Below are positions 45,754 through 58,095 of a DNA stretch of 64,000 bases, one piece after another. Positions within the stretch are counted from its first letter, which is position 1, and the number at the start of each line of letters is the position of its first letter. The notes beneath the pieces were generated by a model that saw only the letters and a list, made by a program, of their open reading frames with translations, made no database searches and was not told the DNA's origin. The DNA comes from Jacaranda mimosifolia (Eukaryota > Streptophyta > Magnoliopsida > Lamiales > Bignoniaceae): contig CM032128.1 of assembly GCA_018894105.1 (NCBI GenBank), positions 15,047,001-15,111,000 of the forward strand. The letters are read 5' to 3'. Both the position numbers and the translations under genes were made by a program.

Positions 45754-46572
45754 CTAGTTGACAGTCATTTCCACTTTAGAGGGGTCTATTTCTAGCCCAC
45801 CTTGAGTGATTATGTAACCCAGAAAGGTTATTTTCTCAATCCAGAATTTGCACTTATTGAACTTAGCATGCATCTGATGCTGTTTCAGAGTTTTTAGAAC
45901 TATGTGTAAGTACTTTTTGTGTTCCTCTTTAGATTTAGGCAATCCCAGGATGTCTTCAATGAAGATGACCACAAATTGGTCCAAGTACGGCCTAAAAATT
46001 CGGTGCATCAAGTCCATGAATGCCGCTGGGGCGTTGGTTAGACCAAACAGCATTGCTACAAACTCAAAGTGACCATACTGAGGATCGAAAGTTGTCTTAG
46101 GGATATCTTCTTCTTTGATCTTCAGTTGATAATAGCCCTGTCTTAAGTCCAGCTTGGAGAAGATTCTTAACCCATGTAATAGGTCAAATAAGTCCTTTAC
46201 ATGTGGTAGAGGGTATTTATTTTTGATAGTGACCTTGGTCAATTCTCGATAGTCGATGCACATTCTTAAAGACATGTCCTTCTTCTTGACGAATAGCACT
46301 GGGGCACCCCAAGGGGATGTGCTAGGTCTAATGAACTTTTTTTCTATCAAGTCCTGTAGTTGGCTTTTCAACTCCTTAAGCTCATTAGGCACCATTTGGT
46401 ATGGAGTCTTGGAGAATGGCGTAGCCCCTGGTAGAGTGTGAATGACAAACTCTATCTCTCTGTCATGGGTTAGTGAGATTAATTCTTCAGGAAATACCTC
46501 CGGGTATTCTACTACTACTTTTACTTCATCGATCCTGACTATGTCCCTAGGTTTGTTAATGAGGTATGCCAA
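45754..46572 (-). pseudogene. A1 reverse transcriptase, long frame with altered catalytic motif
   Basis: The longest credible coding frame in the window: 272 codons on the minus strand covering nearly the full RT. In order: [16 protein letters not shown] linker, [98 protein letters not shown], and the thumb ([20 protein letters not shown]). The metal-binding F-I-D-D is F-I-E-D, so polymerase activity is probably lost despite the open frame. The frame starts at an internal Met of the polyprotein and ends with a stop in the connection. Confidence 0.9.
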
Positions 46573-46990
46573 AAATCATTGCCCATTATTATTCAAAATC
46601 TGCTTAGCTTCTAATATTGATATGATTGGTATTGGAGAAGCGTTACTTGCAAAAGAGTGGAAAGATATTGAGATCCCTTCCCTGGGTGTAATGCACTTGG
46701 TGTAGCAATTCACCTGTGACTGATGATGGTATAGCCAATCCATCCCAAGTATTATGGCATACCCTTAGATAGGCATTCATATTAGATTAGCTGGATACAC
46801 TCGACCCTCGATCATAATTGGGCAACCCCAATACATGGTATCTATGACTAACTCTACTCCTAAGGGTATCTGCACTTCAACTTGATAGGCCATGGTTTTG
46901 GGTTGCACATTTAATTTTTAGGAAAAATCAACAGATATAAATGAATGGGAAGCACCGGGATCATATCATACTTTACCAAGATTTTTGGAG
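46573..46990 (-). pseudogene. A1 aspartic protease
   Basis: Minus strand, several stops. The active-site loop near 46965-46950 reads Y-D-P-G-A-S-H-S. Downstream are GVELVIDTMYWGCPIMIEGR and a GYAIILGMDWLYHHQSQVNC-like segment, ending near the QILNNNGQ linker before RT. Start of domain taken after the gag linker (DALDPNEVAEGMI). Confidence 0.75.
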
Positions 46991-48156
46991 ATAGTAATCA
47001 TACCTTCAGCCACTTCATTGGGGTCCAGTGCATCCTCTCTGGTTAGGGCATAAGCATGGGCTTGAACTTTCTATTTTCCTCTTCCTGTAGGTGTTGGGCC
47101 TTTTGCTCTTGGGCAATCCTTAAGAAACTGTTGGCTGCTTCCACAATGCAGGCAATTGCCTTACTTTCGCCAATAATTTGCTCCTTCGTGGCCCGATGCC
47201 CGACAGAATCCGCATTGCATCAGTATCTTTTCCTCTGTGCAATTCATTGTCTCATCAATCCTAGGACCTCGTAGGGGTGTATCTTCAACTTGTAGCCTAG
47301 GCTCTTTCTTGCTAGTACCATTTGGTCCTCTAGGGGGTAGTCTTCCTTTCCGACCCCTGTCTTTGATAGAATTTATTGTAGTTCTTATTCATCTTGCAGT
47401 GCCTTGCTCACTGACAAGTTGAAATTCGGTAGGCCGAAGATGGCTAAACCCCGTCTAAGCTTTGATCTTAGTCCCTAAATAAATAGTTAAATTGCCGATT
47501 TTTATATTCCAGGTTGTGCGGTGCATACTATATTAATCGGCTAAAAGTTACTTCATACTAACTGATAGATTGGCTTCCTTGGATTAGATTCATAAATTCC
47601 CTTTCTCTCACCTACTTGACTACTAGGGGAATATATTTGTTCATGAATTCCCTGGTGAAATTATCCTATGTCAAAGGGGTCCTTAAAGCGATCTATCTCT
47701 GATCGATCATTTTCCACCATCTTCTTGCAATTCGAGCCAAGATAAATATGGCAAACCATACCTTTTGTTCATCTGGGTATCGTAGGGTTTCGAATATGAC
47801 TTCCAAGTTTTCTACCCATTCTTCCGCCTTGCGGTCGTCTAGCTCCCCAAAAAAATTTGGAGGCTAGAAATGATGGAATTATTCTAATACCCAATCTTTA
47901 GTTATCTCATTAACCATTTTTGCTTCATCGCTCAACTGTCGAGCATGTTGCCTAGCTCCAGGCCTTATCCGATTCACGGGTCCGCTGTTTAACCCATAGA
48001 AGGGGCTTGTGAAATCTCTTATTCCAATTCAGGTGGCTGATAAGCAGGTGCGTCCTGCCTAGGGATTCTTGGTGCATTAACTGGTCAACTAGCTGGTCTT
48101 TCTCTATGACCTGCTCTTGTTGGAGCGAGTCTAGCAACACTTCCATGAGACGCCGT
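46991..48156 (-). pseudogene. A1 gag with zinc knuckles
   Basis: The expected start codon at 48156 is ACG instead of ATG (compare A2, ATG at 57665). Then ASHGSVARLAPTRAGHRERP and a stop. The capsid-like core is between about 47850 and 47400 with many shifts. Zinc knuckles near 47220-47110: CGFCRASGHEGANY (last Cys changed) and CLHCGSSQQFLKDC (His changed to Gln). The spacer 48157-48586 up to ORF0 has no gene. Confidence 0.78.
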
Positions 48157-48586
48157 CTCTTACTTCAAGATTTATGACGTAGTCTCAAGCCTGCAATTAT
48201 AAGTTGCCAATTACCACTTTAGCCTTCAAGAATCCTTTAGAATTTCTTAAGCTTTCCATAATTAAAAAAGACTAAAGTAAATTTAATAAAAGTTCCAATA
48301 TCTTAAATAGGAAAGAGAGGACGTTCGACAAAAAGATGTGAAAGATATCATTATTAGCATACTTAGTTAGCAATAGGAAAGTTACAATAATATGTACAAA
48401 ATTCAAAGTTTTCAAAAATAGCCACGCTAACTATTCGCCTGATCAGATTTAAAATGATTAGGTAAAAGGAAATGAAAACAAAAATATTAGCCGACGTTAT
48501 GTGATCCTAATAGTCAGAAGTTCTAATAAGTTACAACTATGCTAAATACATATACAGAATGCCATCACGGTGCCAAATCATCTAAC

Positions 48587-49361
48587 CTAACTCTCTTCAT
48601 CAGTAACGCCGGACTTAACGTCCTCGTTGTTGTCATGCCACTGATCGAAGTCATCCCACATCAAGTCCAGGTTCACATCATCACCATCGTCCTCATCCTC
48701 AATCTCCAATAGTGCTACCACTAGGGGATCAGGGATAGGATCTGCATCCGGGATCTCCTCAGCTTTCTTTGGATCCTCTTCAGCATTCTTATCTGGGTTC
48801 TCTTCTGGATCCTCAGCATCATCTGGGACCTCTTTTGAATCCTCTTCGATCTATGCTTCATGTGCGCGTCCAGGCTCTGGAGCTGGATGAATCTCTGAAG
48901 ATCCTACTCTAGCATCAATCCTTATGTCGACTCCTATAACTTAGTCGATTACCATAATAGGCTATCATCTGGCTTATCTCATCCATCACGGGATAGGAAA
49001 CCTCTACAGTCCTCCGGTATTCTGCCTCTAACTCTCAAAACATAGCCTCAATCTATTCCCTATGGTATGGAGTCCTTCTACCTGTAGCCCTGCTACGCTG
49101 ATTCGAACACGTTCTCATTCCACATCCCCCATATGTTGATCCATGAGATAATCTCTAGCTCCTAGCATCGACCTTAGTTGGTACGCCTCCACTTAGTCTC
49201 ATATAAGTGACTCGCGCTGATCATTTATCTTATCTTCCAATGATTGACACAACCTCAACAAGCTCGTCTTTTCCTCTTCTAAGATTCTGATCGTAAGATC
49301 CGAAAGTTCCCTTGTTTGGCCCCTCTACAGGCTCATTCCCTTTGTTGTGGTCGACAACCAT
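48587..49361 (-). pseudogene. A1 ORF0, extra frame upstream of gag
   Basis: Minus strand; start MVVDHNKGNEPVEGP at 49361, end VKSGVTDEES then stop at 48587. Broken by frameshifts (first frame stops near 49245). Recognisable: the conserved central block VSYPVMDEISQMIAYYG near 48990, and the acidic tail with EEDPKKAEEIPDADP, LLEIEDEDDGDDVNLDLM and WHDNNEDVKSG. Shares layout and motifs with B1 and B2 ORF0 although the LTRs belong to a different family. Confidence 0.7.
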
Positions 49362-49535
49362 TCTGCTACAATTGCAAAACCACAGAAATTTATTTCGTAA
49401 GTGTCACACAATAAAATCTAAATCCTAGTTTCCTAGGTCATATAAGAATCTACTAATACTTAAATACTTAAAGTTCATTACCAAACTAATCCAAACAACA
49501 AGCAAGCCATGAATCCCATTACTGTTCAACACCTA

Positions 49536-49548
49536 GGCTCTGATACCA
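49536..49548 (-). other. Primer binding site of A1
   Basis: Minus strand TGGTATCAGAGCC, four bases from LTR2. Confidence 0.85.
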
Positions 49549-49552
49549 CCTC

Positions 49553-52516
49553 TGTAGCACCCCCACTCGGAATAGCACCTAAGCTGAAGCACCATTCAAT
49601 CCAGACTTAAATCTCGTACATAATTCAAACAATAGGCCCATCATATTTTTTTTTTCAAAATCATCAAAGATAGTGACAAGCTTCAAATCTTAACAAAAGT
49701 ACGAATTACATGCCATGACAATCCCATCGTTCATTGTTTCATACCTACCTCATTAATTAGTTCAAATATGGCATATCACAGCATCTCCAAATTTCAACTT
49801 AACATAAAAGTGATTCGTACATAGGTTTGAACACCTATTCTATTACAAAATATATGTACATCTTTCCAAGCTTGAAGTACGATATCATCACCAAAACTTA
49901 TATGAGAAAGTCAGTGATACGAACGGGGGGTAAGTCCAAAGACTTAGTGAGGGATAAACTTATGAATAACATTAGAGATCTATTGAGGACGATTCAGCTC
50001 AATAGATCATCAATTAAACAGTTAGAACATGATAGATTCAGAATCAGACAGTGATAATAGCAAAACAGAAAACTCTCCTACCTTATTGCTCCAAGAATAG
50101 ATTTCAGATAGTCAGGATGCAGTTAAATAATACAAACCGAAAGCATATGGATTTCAACATAATATAACAGGTATGCATATCCGATTCACCTTATACCAGA
50201 CAGTCAAATAGATTCACCAAAGCGTGACAGCTTAGTTCATGGCAGATGCCCGTATGGACCGTATAGCACACCGTTGATGCCTAGGGGAAAATTCCTAGCG
50301 CATCGCTGATACCTAGGGGGAAATCCCTGCGTACTGCAGATACCTAAGCGGGTTGTTTAGCATATCATTGACACCCATGCAGACTGCATGGCGTGCCTCA
50401 CATAACCAAAGATTTCGTTCGGATTGGCCTCAGGCCCAACAATTCTCCGTACAGATAAAAAATTATGTAAGTGCCCATACAGACCGTATAGCGCACCGCA
50501 AGTTTCAGATAAACAGATGTGCCGGCGAGGCAACTACAACAGTACACATGGTTCAAAATAGTACAGAAATTCCGACAACGTAGAACGATAGCAGTAAACA
50601 ATTCAGATAAGCCAACATGGCAATTAAAAGTTGTAATGGATAATAGATGTGCCGGTAAGGCAACAGATAACAGAACAAAACAAAACAGATAGTAGATAGT
50701 AACATATAACAGATCGATTATAGATAATAGATCTGTTTGGGGCACCATAATAGATAGAATTTAGAATTGATAACAATAACAACCCACACAAGGGTGACAG
50801 ATCAAATAATAGATATCAATCGAGAACTCAACAATTCTCAGATTTCAACAAAATAGAATACAGATAAAAAATAGGAACCCTCATAGGGGTTATTCCACAA
50901 GAATAGATAAATATAATCGAGGCCAGAATGGCAGACCCTCACCTTTGTAGTTCTCAGATATAGCAACCACAGTCAGCAATCCTACTAGTCTGTAGGACCC
51001 ACTTTATTGTCACCTAAACAAAAGGGTATTTAACATTACAATTCTCTTTTGATTTTGAATACGCATAATTAAACTATTAACAATCCCCAAAATCTCTAAT
51101 TAACCAACTAATACAGAAATCAGGATTCGATCAAATCTATCGGTACGAGGTATGCTAATTAAGATGATTACTATAGAAATAATTATGAAATTGTTTCGAT
51201 CCCAATAATAGAATGAAATCTAGTCCTTGAATCATAACTCCCAATACATTATCTCAATTATCATTAACAACCCATTCAACAAGATAAATATTAATATCCA
51301 TGTTTAAGTCCCAATTTATTTAATCCTCAAGTGGTTCATATACTTAATGCACTTAATTAGTCCAATTGTATATAATATGTCAGTTTGGGTCCACTAACTA
51401 CAATAAGTCTAAGCATAGGATATATATATATATATATATATATATGCATGCCAAGTCATATGTCTTTCCAAAATTGATACAACACAATACTACCTACTAA
51501 TGAACAAGATACAATACAATAATAAACAAGATACAATGTACATGTATATATATACTTATATAATTCAAAAGCATTCCACTCCCAACGCAAGAGCGATACG
51601 AGATATTCAAAATCACAAACCAAGCACACAAGTGCACTCGTCGCGTTGAGGAGATAAAATTGTCCTACTGCCGCTGTCCGCCGTCACCGAAAAACTCAAC
51701 TCCACTACTCAGAGAAGCCTCTCGCAATGAACTTTCCAATGCTTAGCTTTGTTTTCTGTTTCTCCACTCAAAAAAGCTTCAATCGCCACCCTAAAATCCT
51801 AAAATGCACCTTACTCTGTCATGAAGAACTCGCAAGTTTCCACCTTCATCACCATGTGGATCAGACATGCAGTAGTACCACCGAGGTCCTCCAGCTGAGA
51901 GCTCTCAGAAACGCTGCCTAGAAACCTATTCCGGCAGCTGCTTCGCCATCGTCCGCTAAGATCGCTGAGGTGGGTCTTCTTCAAGCCTTCGATTCCGATG
52001 ATCTGTTGCCCGGAATGCCACATACGAGGTGTCGAAAGATTGCTGGTGAAGTGAGGAAAAAGATAATTGAAAGGGTTTGGAGAAAGGGTCGCTGGAGAAA
52101 GAAGTTGCTGATGGAGGAGAAGGGTTGGACTAGGGGAAAGAATGAGAAGAAATGGGAGGGGGGGAATAAAAATTGCATATTTAAAGGGGTTGAGTTTTCA
52201 TATTTTCATTTGGCCCCCCAAAACTTTTGTTGCATCTCATTTAGGCCCTAGGGTTTAAAAAATAATGGAGTTAAGTCCAGCAAATTTAAAAGCTTTCGTG
52301 CAAACCCCTTGATTTTCAAATATGGTCAAGTCAAGTCTAGATTAATTTTGAATTAACCCCAAACTTTTAAAAGTTCTAAAAATTAAGGTTATTTTGTTAA
52401 CAAATTGACCCCCAAAATTTAATAAAATCGTAAATTAGCTATTATAATATAAGATTCATGAAAATTAAATATTAAAAGTTAAATTCTATAAATCATGAAA
52501 TTTTTAGGGTGTTACA
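49553..52516 (-). repeat. Family A LTR2, shared by the two bodies
   Basis: TGTAGCACCCC to GGGTGTTACA, 2964 bp, lying between body A1 and body A2: 5' LTR of A1 and 3' LTR of A2 at once. Contains the AAGTCC...GACTTAG palindrome near 49932-49948, array 50240-50400, a lone hairpin near 50473, box GGACCCACTTTATTGTCACC at 50995-51014, a (TA)n tract 51420-51446, TATA-like tract 51540-51562, and the GC-rich segment 51590-52160. Confidence 0.92.
50240..50400 (-). repeat. Hairpin-repeat array, LTR2
   Basis: Units: GTATGGACCGTAT, CTAGGGGAAAATTCCTAG, TAGGGGGAAATCCCT, TAAGCGGGTTGTTTA and CATGCAGACTGCATG, with spacers such as GCGCATCGCTGATACC. Confidence 0.78.
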
Positions 52517-54060
52517 ACCCATTCTAAAAAGAATGTGGTCTCCAAATTCTCACCTGAATGTTGGAAGAGCTCGGGATACTGTTGGCGCATGTGGTCCTCT
52601 TGCTCCCTAGTTGCTTCTTCCACGTTATGGTTACACCACAACACTTTTACTTAGGGAATCCTCTGATTCCTAAGCTTTCAAATTTTTTGATCCAAGATAC
52701 AAGCCGGTTGCTCCTCGTACGTTAGATCACATTTTAGTTGCATGAGCTCAGGTGATATGATGTGGGAAGGATCATGATAGTATTTCCAGAGTTGAGACAC
52801 ATGAAAGACATCATGTATCCCTGTTAGGTCTTGGGACAGTACAAGATGATAAGCCACTGGTCCAATTTTCTCACTTATTTCTTAAGGTCCAGCATACCTC
52901 GGACTCAGCTTTCCTCCTTTGCCAGTTTTTCTGATCCCTTTCCTCGGGGATACCTTGAGGAACACTCAATCACCAACTTCAAACTCCAAATCCTTCCTCC
53001 ACTTATCTGCATAACTTTTCTATCGGTCTTGAGTAGCTTTCATTCGCTGCTTAATAATTTATACCTTCTCGACAGTCTCTTGAATCAGTTCAGGCTTCAC
53101 AGTTCCTGGAGACAAGTCAACGATACCTTTGCACTCTGCTAGATCCCAATACATTGGGGATTGACACTTTCATCCGTACAATGCTTCGTACGGTGCCATC
53201 TGAATAATAGGTTGATAGCTATTATTGTAGGCAAAATCAACCATAGACGGATGTTGGGTCCAACCTCTACCGAAATCTAGAACACAAGCTCACAGCATGA
53301 CTTCTAAAATCCAAATGACCCTTTCTGACTTTCCGTCAGTCTGAGGATGAGCATCTGAGCTAAACTGCAACCTTGTTCTTAGATGTCTCTACAAACTTTT
53401 CCAAAGTCTCGATGTGAACTTTAGGTCTCAATCGGATTTGATGCTGATTGCAATCCCGTGTAAACTGACGATCTCCTTGATGTATAATTCTACAAGTTTC
53501 TCAACCTTAGAGTCCATTCCGATTGGTAGAAAATGTGCAGAATTTTTCAAATGATCTACTATCACCCAGATATTGTCACAACCTCTTCTAGCCTTCGGTA
53601 AATCGATCACAAAGCCCATGGTCACTGGTTCCCATTTCCATTCAGGAATGGGAAGTGGTTGTAATAACCCTAATGGTCGTTTATGTTCTACTTTCACTAA
53701 CTGACAGGTCAGATATTTTTGCACGTAATCTACTACATCTTTCTTTATTCCATTCCTCCAAAATTGTTTCTTCAAATCCTAATACATTTTTGTTCCTCCC
53801 AGATGCACTGCACATCTCGCTCTTTGTGCCTTTTCTAATAATATCCTCTTTACTTCTTCAGGTATACAAATTCTCTTACGAAATAGCAATGTGCCTTGAC
53901 CATCAATACTCTATTCGGATCCTTCAGAACTTCCAACCAATTCTCTTTGTTTCAATATCCACTTATCTCTGACATAGGCCTGTTGAATTTCATCATGTAG
54001 TTTAGGTTGTAGTTTTACTCCTGCAACCCAAGCTCGCTGTTTAAACCTTAGCACAACACC
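52517..54060 (-). pseudogene. A2 integrase with chromodomain-like tail
   Basis: Minus strand. The intact stretch 53775-53428 covers the zinc-binding end (DYVQKYLTCQLVKVEHKRP; one Cys changed to Tyr) and the start of the core, where the first catalytic Asp is lost (MGFVIDLPKARRG in place of MDFV). The second Asp region, SIKSD, is followed by a stop. GPY-like and chromodomain-like parts are recognisable at 52960-52540 with several stops. Confidence 0.82.
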
Positions 54061-54548
54061 CGTACTTGATCTTTTTGATGTCGCTGCCTCTTGTAGATGA
54101 GCTATTCCTGCCTTTCAGCTCAGGGCATTGGCTACCACATTCGCTTTTCCTAGATGGTAGATGATAGAGAAATCAAAATCCTCTAGAAAGTCCAGTCATC
54201 TACGCTGCCTCATGCTCAAATCTTTTTGCAAATATAGATACTTGAGGCTTTTGTGATTTATGTATACCTCAACTGTAGCTTCGCAGAGGTAATGCCTCCA
54301 TTTAGATAATGTAAAAATAACCACTGCTAGCTCCAAATCATGAGTTGGATAGTTCTCCTCATGAGGCTTTAACTTCCTAGATACATGAGTGATGACATGC
54401 CCTTTCTACATCAACACGCATCCTAGCCCTTTATATAAAGCTTTTGTATACACCACAAAGTCATTTAATCCGTTTGGAAGGGCTAAAACTGGAGCTGTAG
54501 TTAGGTGGTTCTTCAACTCTTGGAAGGTCCTCTCACACTCCTCATTCT
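54061..54548 (-). pseudogene. A2 RNase H and connection, cut by MITE
   Basis: 54621-54406 reads out of the MITE into NEECERTFQELKNHLTTAPV and LALPNGLNDFVVYTKALYKG; the first catalytic site YTDAS has become YTKAL. Further parts: [12 protein letters not shown], [14 protein letters not shown] and ANALS, with stops. The hAT-type MITE at 54549-55163 separates it from RT. Confidence 0.8.
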
Positions 54549-55163
54549 TAGGGGTGTTCAAATCCAATCCAATCCAAAAAAAAAACCGACGAACAGATCC
54601 AAACAATCGAAAACTGATCAAAATCGAACTTTTTTGGATTGAATTGGATTTGTTTTCTTAAAATCGATTGGATTGGATCGGTTTTCGATTTTAATCTAAA
54701 AAACCGATCCAATCCAAACCGAACCAAAATTTATATACTAATAATATAAATATATATCTTAATTGTAAAATACACAAATAAATTAAAATAAACTAAACTT
54801 AGGATTTTTTCACTTTTAAAAATCAAATATATAGGGATAATTATTGTGGACTTATAACTTTATAGTTGTGTGTTCTTACATAATTTAACTTAATTCCACA
54901 AGATTAGTGTGATATGATAGCTAAATAAAATTTACAAATTGATTGATTAAATTAGTTTACTTATCAATAGTAATTTGTCAAATATTTCAATTAAATATTT
55001 AAATTGAAAAACCGATTAACCGATCCAATCCAAACCGATTTAAAATGGATTGGATTGGATCGAATTTACAATAAAAGTCCAACCGATCCAATATACATTA
55101 TATAGTTTGGATCGGTTGGCTTTTGTCCCAAAATCGATCTAAACCGAACCGCGAACACCCCTA
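54549..55163. mobile_element. hAT-type MITE
   Basis: 615 bp with 11-bp terminal inverted repeats TAGGGGTGTTC and GAACACCCCTA, flanked by a perfect 8-bp target duplication CTCATTCT (54541-54548 and 55164-55171). Removing it restores CTCATTCTAATCAAACGG, matching A1 at 45616-45630. Rich in subterminal repeats of CCGATCCAATCCAAACCG and its complement (near 54700, 55012, 55035, 55075). No transposase. 8-bp duplications and this terminus fit the hAT superfamily. Confidence 0.93.
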
Positions 55164-55171
55164 CTCATTCT

Positions 55172-56106
55172 AATCAAACGGACCAAAAGTCAACGGACCA
55201 GCTATCTTGGAGAAATCCTGAACAACCCTCCAATAGTGACCGACTAATCCCATAAAGCTCTGAACTTTAGCAACGATTACATGCCTCTTCTAATTAACAA
55301 TCACTTTCACTTTAGAAAAGTCCACTTCTAGCCCGCCTTGAGTGATTATGTCACCCAAAAAGGTTACTTTCTCAATCCAAAACTCGCACTTACCGAACTT
55401 AGCATACATCTGATGCTTTTTCAAATTTTTTAGAACTATATGTAAGTGCTTTCTATGTTCTTCCTTCGATTTAGACAATACCAAGATGTCGTTGATGAAG
55501 ATGACCACAAACTGGTTCAAGTACGGCCTAAAAATCTAATGCATCAGGTCCATAAATGCCACTGGGGCGTTGGTTAGACCAAACGGCATTACTACAAGCT
55601 TAAAGTGACCATACCGATAATTGAAAGCTGTCTTAGGGATATCTTCTTATTTGATCTTCAGTTGATAATACCCTTGTCTTACGACCATCTTGGAGAAATT
55701 CTTAACCCTTGCAATCGGTCAAATGACTCCTCTACATGTGGCAGAGGGTACTTATTTTTGATAGTGACCTTGTTCAATTCTCGATAGTCAATACACATTC
55801 TTAAAGACCCGGCCTTTTTCTTGACGAATAGCACTGGGGCTCCCCAAAGGACATGCTAGGTCTAATGAACTTCTTTTCTAACAACTCTTGCAATTAGCTT
55901 TTCAACCCCTTAAGCTCATCAGGCACTATTGGGTACGGAGTCTTGGAGAATGGCATAGCCCCCCGTAGAGGGTAAATGACAAACTCTATTTCTCTGTTAG
56001 GGGATAGTGAGTTTAATTCTTCAGGAAATACCTCTGGGTACTCTGCTACTACTTCTAGTTCATCGATCCTAACTGTGTCCCCAAGTTTGTTAATGAGGTA
56101 TGCCAA
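55172..56106 (-). pseudogene. A2 reverse transcriptase
   Basis: Minus strand, several shifts. 56106-55894 holds the linker and RT start ([36 protein letters not shown]). 55860-55610 holds [24 protein letters not shown] and finger regions with a small deletion. 55520-55290 reads FVVIFINDILVLSKSKEEHR and KCEFWIEKVTFLGDIITQGG. The catalytic F-I-D-D is F-I-N-D. Confidence 0.86.
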
Positions 56107-56546
56107 AAATCCTTGCCCACTTCATTCAAAATCTGTTTACCTTATAACGCAGATATGATCGGCATTGGAGAAGTGTTATCTGCCAAAGGATGGAAAGATA
56201 TTGAGATCCCTTCCCTAAGTGTAACGCATTTGGTGTAGCAATTCACCTGTACCTGTTGATGGTATAGCCAATCCATCCCAAGTATTACATCATACCCTTG
56301 GATAGGCATTCGTATTAGATTGGCTGGATACATTCGGCCCTCGATCATAATTGGGCAATCCAGATACATGGTATCTATGACTAACCCTACTCCTATAGGT
56401 GTCTGCACTTCAACTTGGTAGGCCATGGTTTCAGGTTGCACATTTAATTTTTGGGAAAATCCAATAGATATAAATGAATGGGAAGCACCGAGGTCATATA
56501 ATACTTTACCAAGATTTACTGAGATAGTAATCATACCTTCAACCAC
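56107..56546 (-). pseudogene. A2 aspartic protease
   Basis: Open frame of 134 codons (56546-56142). MITISVNLGKVLYDLGASHS carries the active-site loop D-L-G; then FISIGFSQKLNVQPETMAYQ, GLVIDTMYLDCPIMIEGRMY, and YDVILGMDWLYHQQVQVNC. The domain is nearly complete; its start Met is internal to the polyprotein. Confidence 0.85.
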
Positions 56547-57665
56547 CTTATTGGGGTTCGGTACATCCTCTCCGGTTACATAAACACGGGCCTGAACATT
56601 CTATTTCCTCTTCTTGTAGGTATTGGGCGTTTTGCTCCAGGGCAATCCTTCAGAAAGTGTTGGCTAGTTCCACAACGTAAGCACTTGCCTTGCTTTCGCC
56701 AATAATTTGCATCTTCATGGTCGGCTGCCCCATAGAATCTGTATTGCATCGGTGTCCTTTCCTGAGCCTAATTCATTATCTCATCAATCCTAAGAACCTG
56801 TTGGGGTGTAACTTCAGCTCGTTGCCTGGGCTATTTCTTGCTAGTGCCACTTGGTCCTCCAAGGGGTGGTTTTTCTCTCCGACCCCTGCCTTTGATTTTC
56901 TAAATTTCTTGTAGTTTTGATTCATACTACAGTGCCTTGCTTACGCCAAGTTGAACTTTGATAGGTCGAAGATGGCTAAACCCCGTCTAAGCTCTGATCT
57001 CAGTCCTTAAAAAAATTATTGAATCTGCCGTCTTTCATCTTTTAAGTATACGGTGCATACTGTTATAATCGATTGAAAGTTGCTTTGTACTGGCTGACGG
57101 ATTAGCTTCCTTGGATCAAATTCATAAATTCCCTTTCTCTCTCTTACTTGACTACCAGGGGAATATATTTGTCCATGAATTCCCTGGTGAAATTATCCCA
57201 TGTCCGGGGGGTCCTTGAAGCAATCCATCTGCGATTGATCATTTTCCACCAACTCCTCGCAGATCTAGCCAGCAGAAATGTGGCAAACAGCACTTTTTGT
57301 TCATCCGGGTATCATAGGGTTTCGAATATGACCTCCAAGTTTTCTACCCATTTTTCCACCTTGCAGTCATCTGGTTCATCGAAAAATTTTGAGGGCTAGA
57401 AACGAAGGAACCGTTCTAGTGCCCGATCTTCAGTTATCTCATTAACTATTATTGCTTCATCACCCGGCAACCGAGCTTGTTGCCTAGCTCCAGGCCTTCT
57501 CCGATTCATGAGATCTTGTGCAATCTCTTTTTCCAGTTCAAGTGGTTGATAAGTAAATGCTTACTACCTAGGGATTCTTGGTGCATTAACTAGTCAACTA
57601 GCTGGTCTTCCTCTACGACGTGCTCTTGCTGGAGTGGGCCTAGCAATATTACCATGAGATACCAT
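56547..57665 (-). pseudogene. A2 gag with zinc knuckles
   Basis: Start MVSHGNIARPTPARARRRG at 57665, then a stop. The capsid-like core lies at about 57430-56930 with shifts. Knuckles near 56745-56640: the first is lost (YRFYGAADHEDANY), the second, CLRCGTSQHFLKDC, is intact. The linker to protease has PNKVVEGMI. Confidence 0.8.
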
Positions 57666-58095
57666 CTCTTACTTCAAGATTTATGAGGTAGTCTCAAGCC
57701 TGCAATTATAAGTTGCTAATTAGCACTTTAGCATTCAAGAATCCTTCAGAATTTCTTAAGCTTTCCAAAATTAAAGAAGAGCAAAGTAAATTTAATAAAA
57801 ATTCCAATATCTTAAACAGGAAAGAGATGAAGTTCAACAAAAAGATATGAAAGATATCTTCATTAGCATACTTAGTTAACAATAGCAAAGTTATAATAAT
57901 ATGTACGAAATTCAAAGTTTTCAAAAATAGCCATGCTAACTATTTGCCTGATCAGATTCAAAATGATTAGGCGAAAGGAAAAGAAAATAAAAATATTAGC
58001 CGACGTTATGTGATCCTAATAGTCAAAAGTTCTACTAAGTTACTACTACGCCAAATACATACGTATAATGCCATCACGACACCAAATCATCGAAT
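57666..58095. other. Spacer between ORF0 and gag of A2
   Basis: No gene seen. Matches the corresponding spacer of A1 (48157-48586) closely. Both are AT-rich. Confidence 0.7.

Noticed and set aside
49553..52516. LTR2 as a separate solo LTR insertion
   Set aside because: It directly abuts A1 primer-site leader on one side and the A2 3' region on the other, with no target duplication around it.
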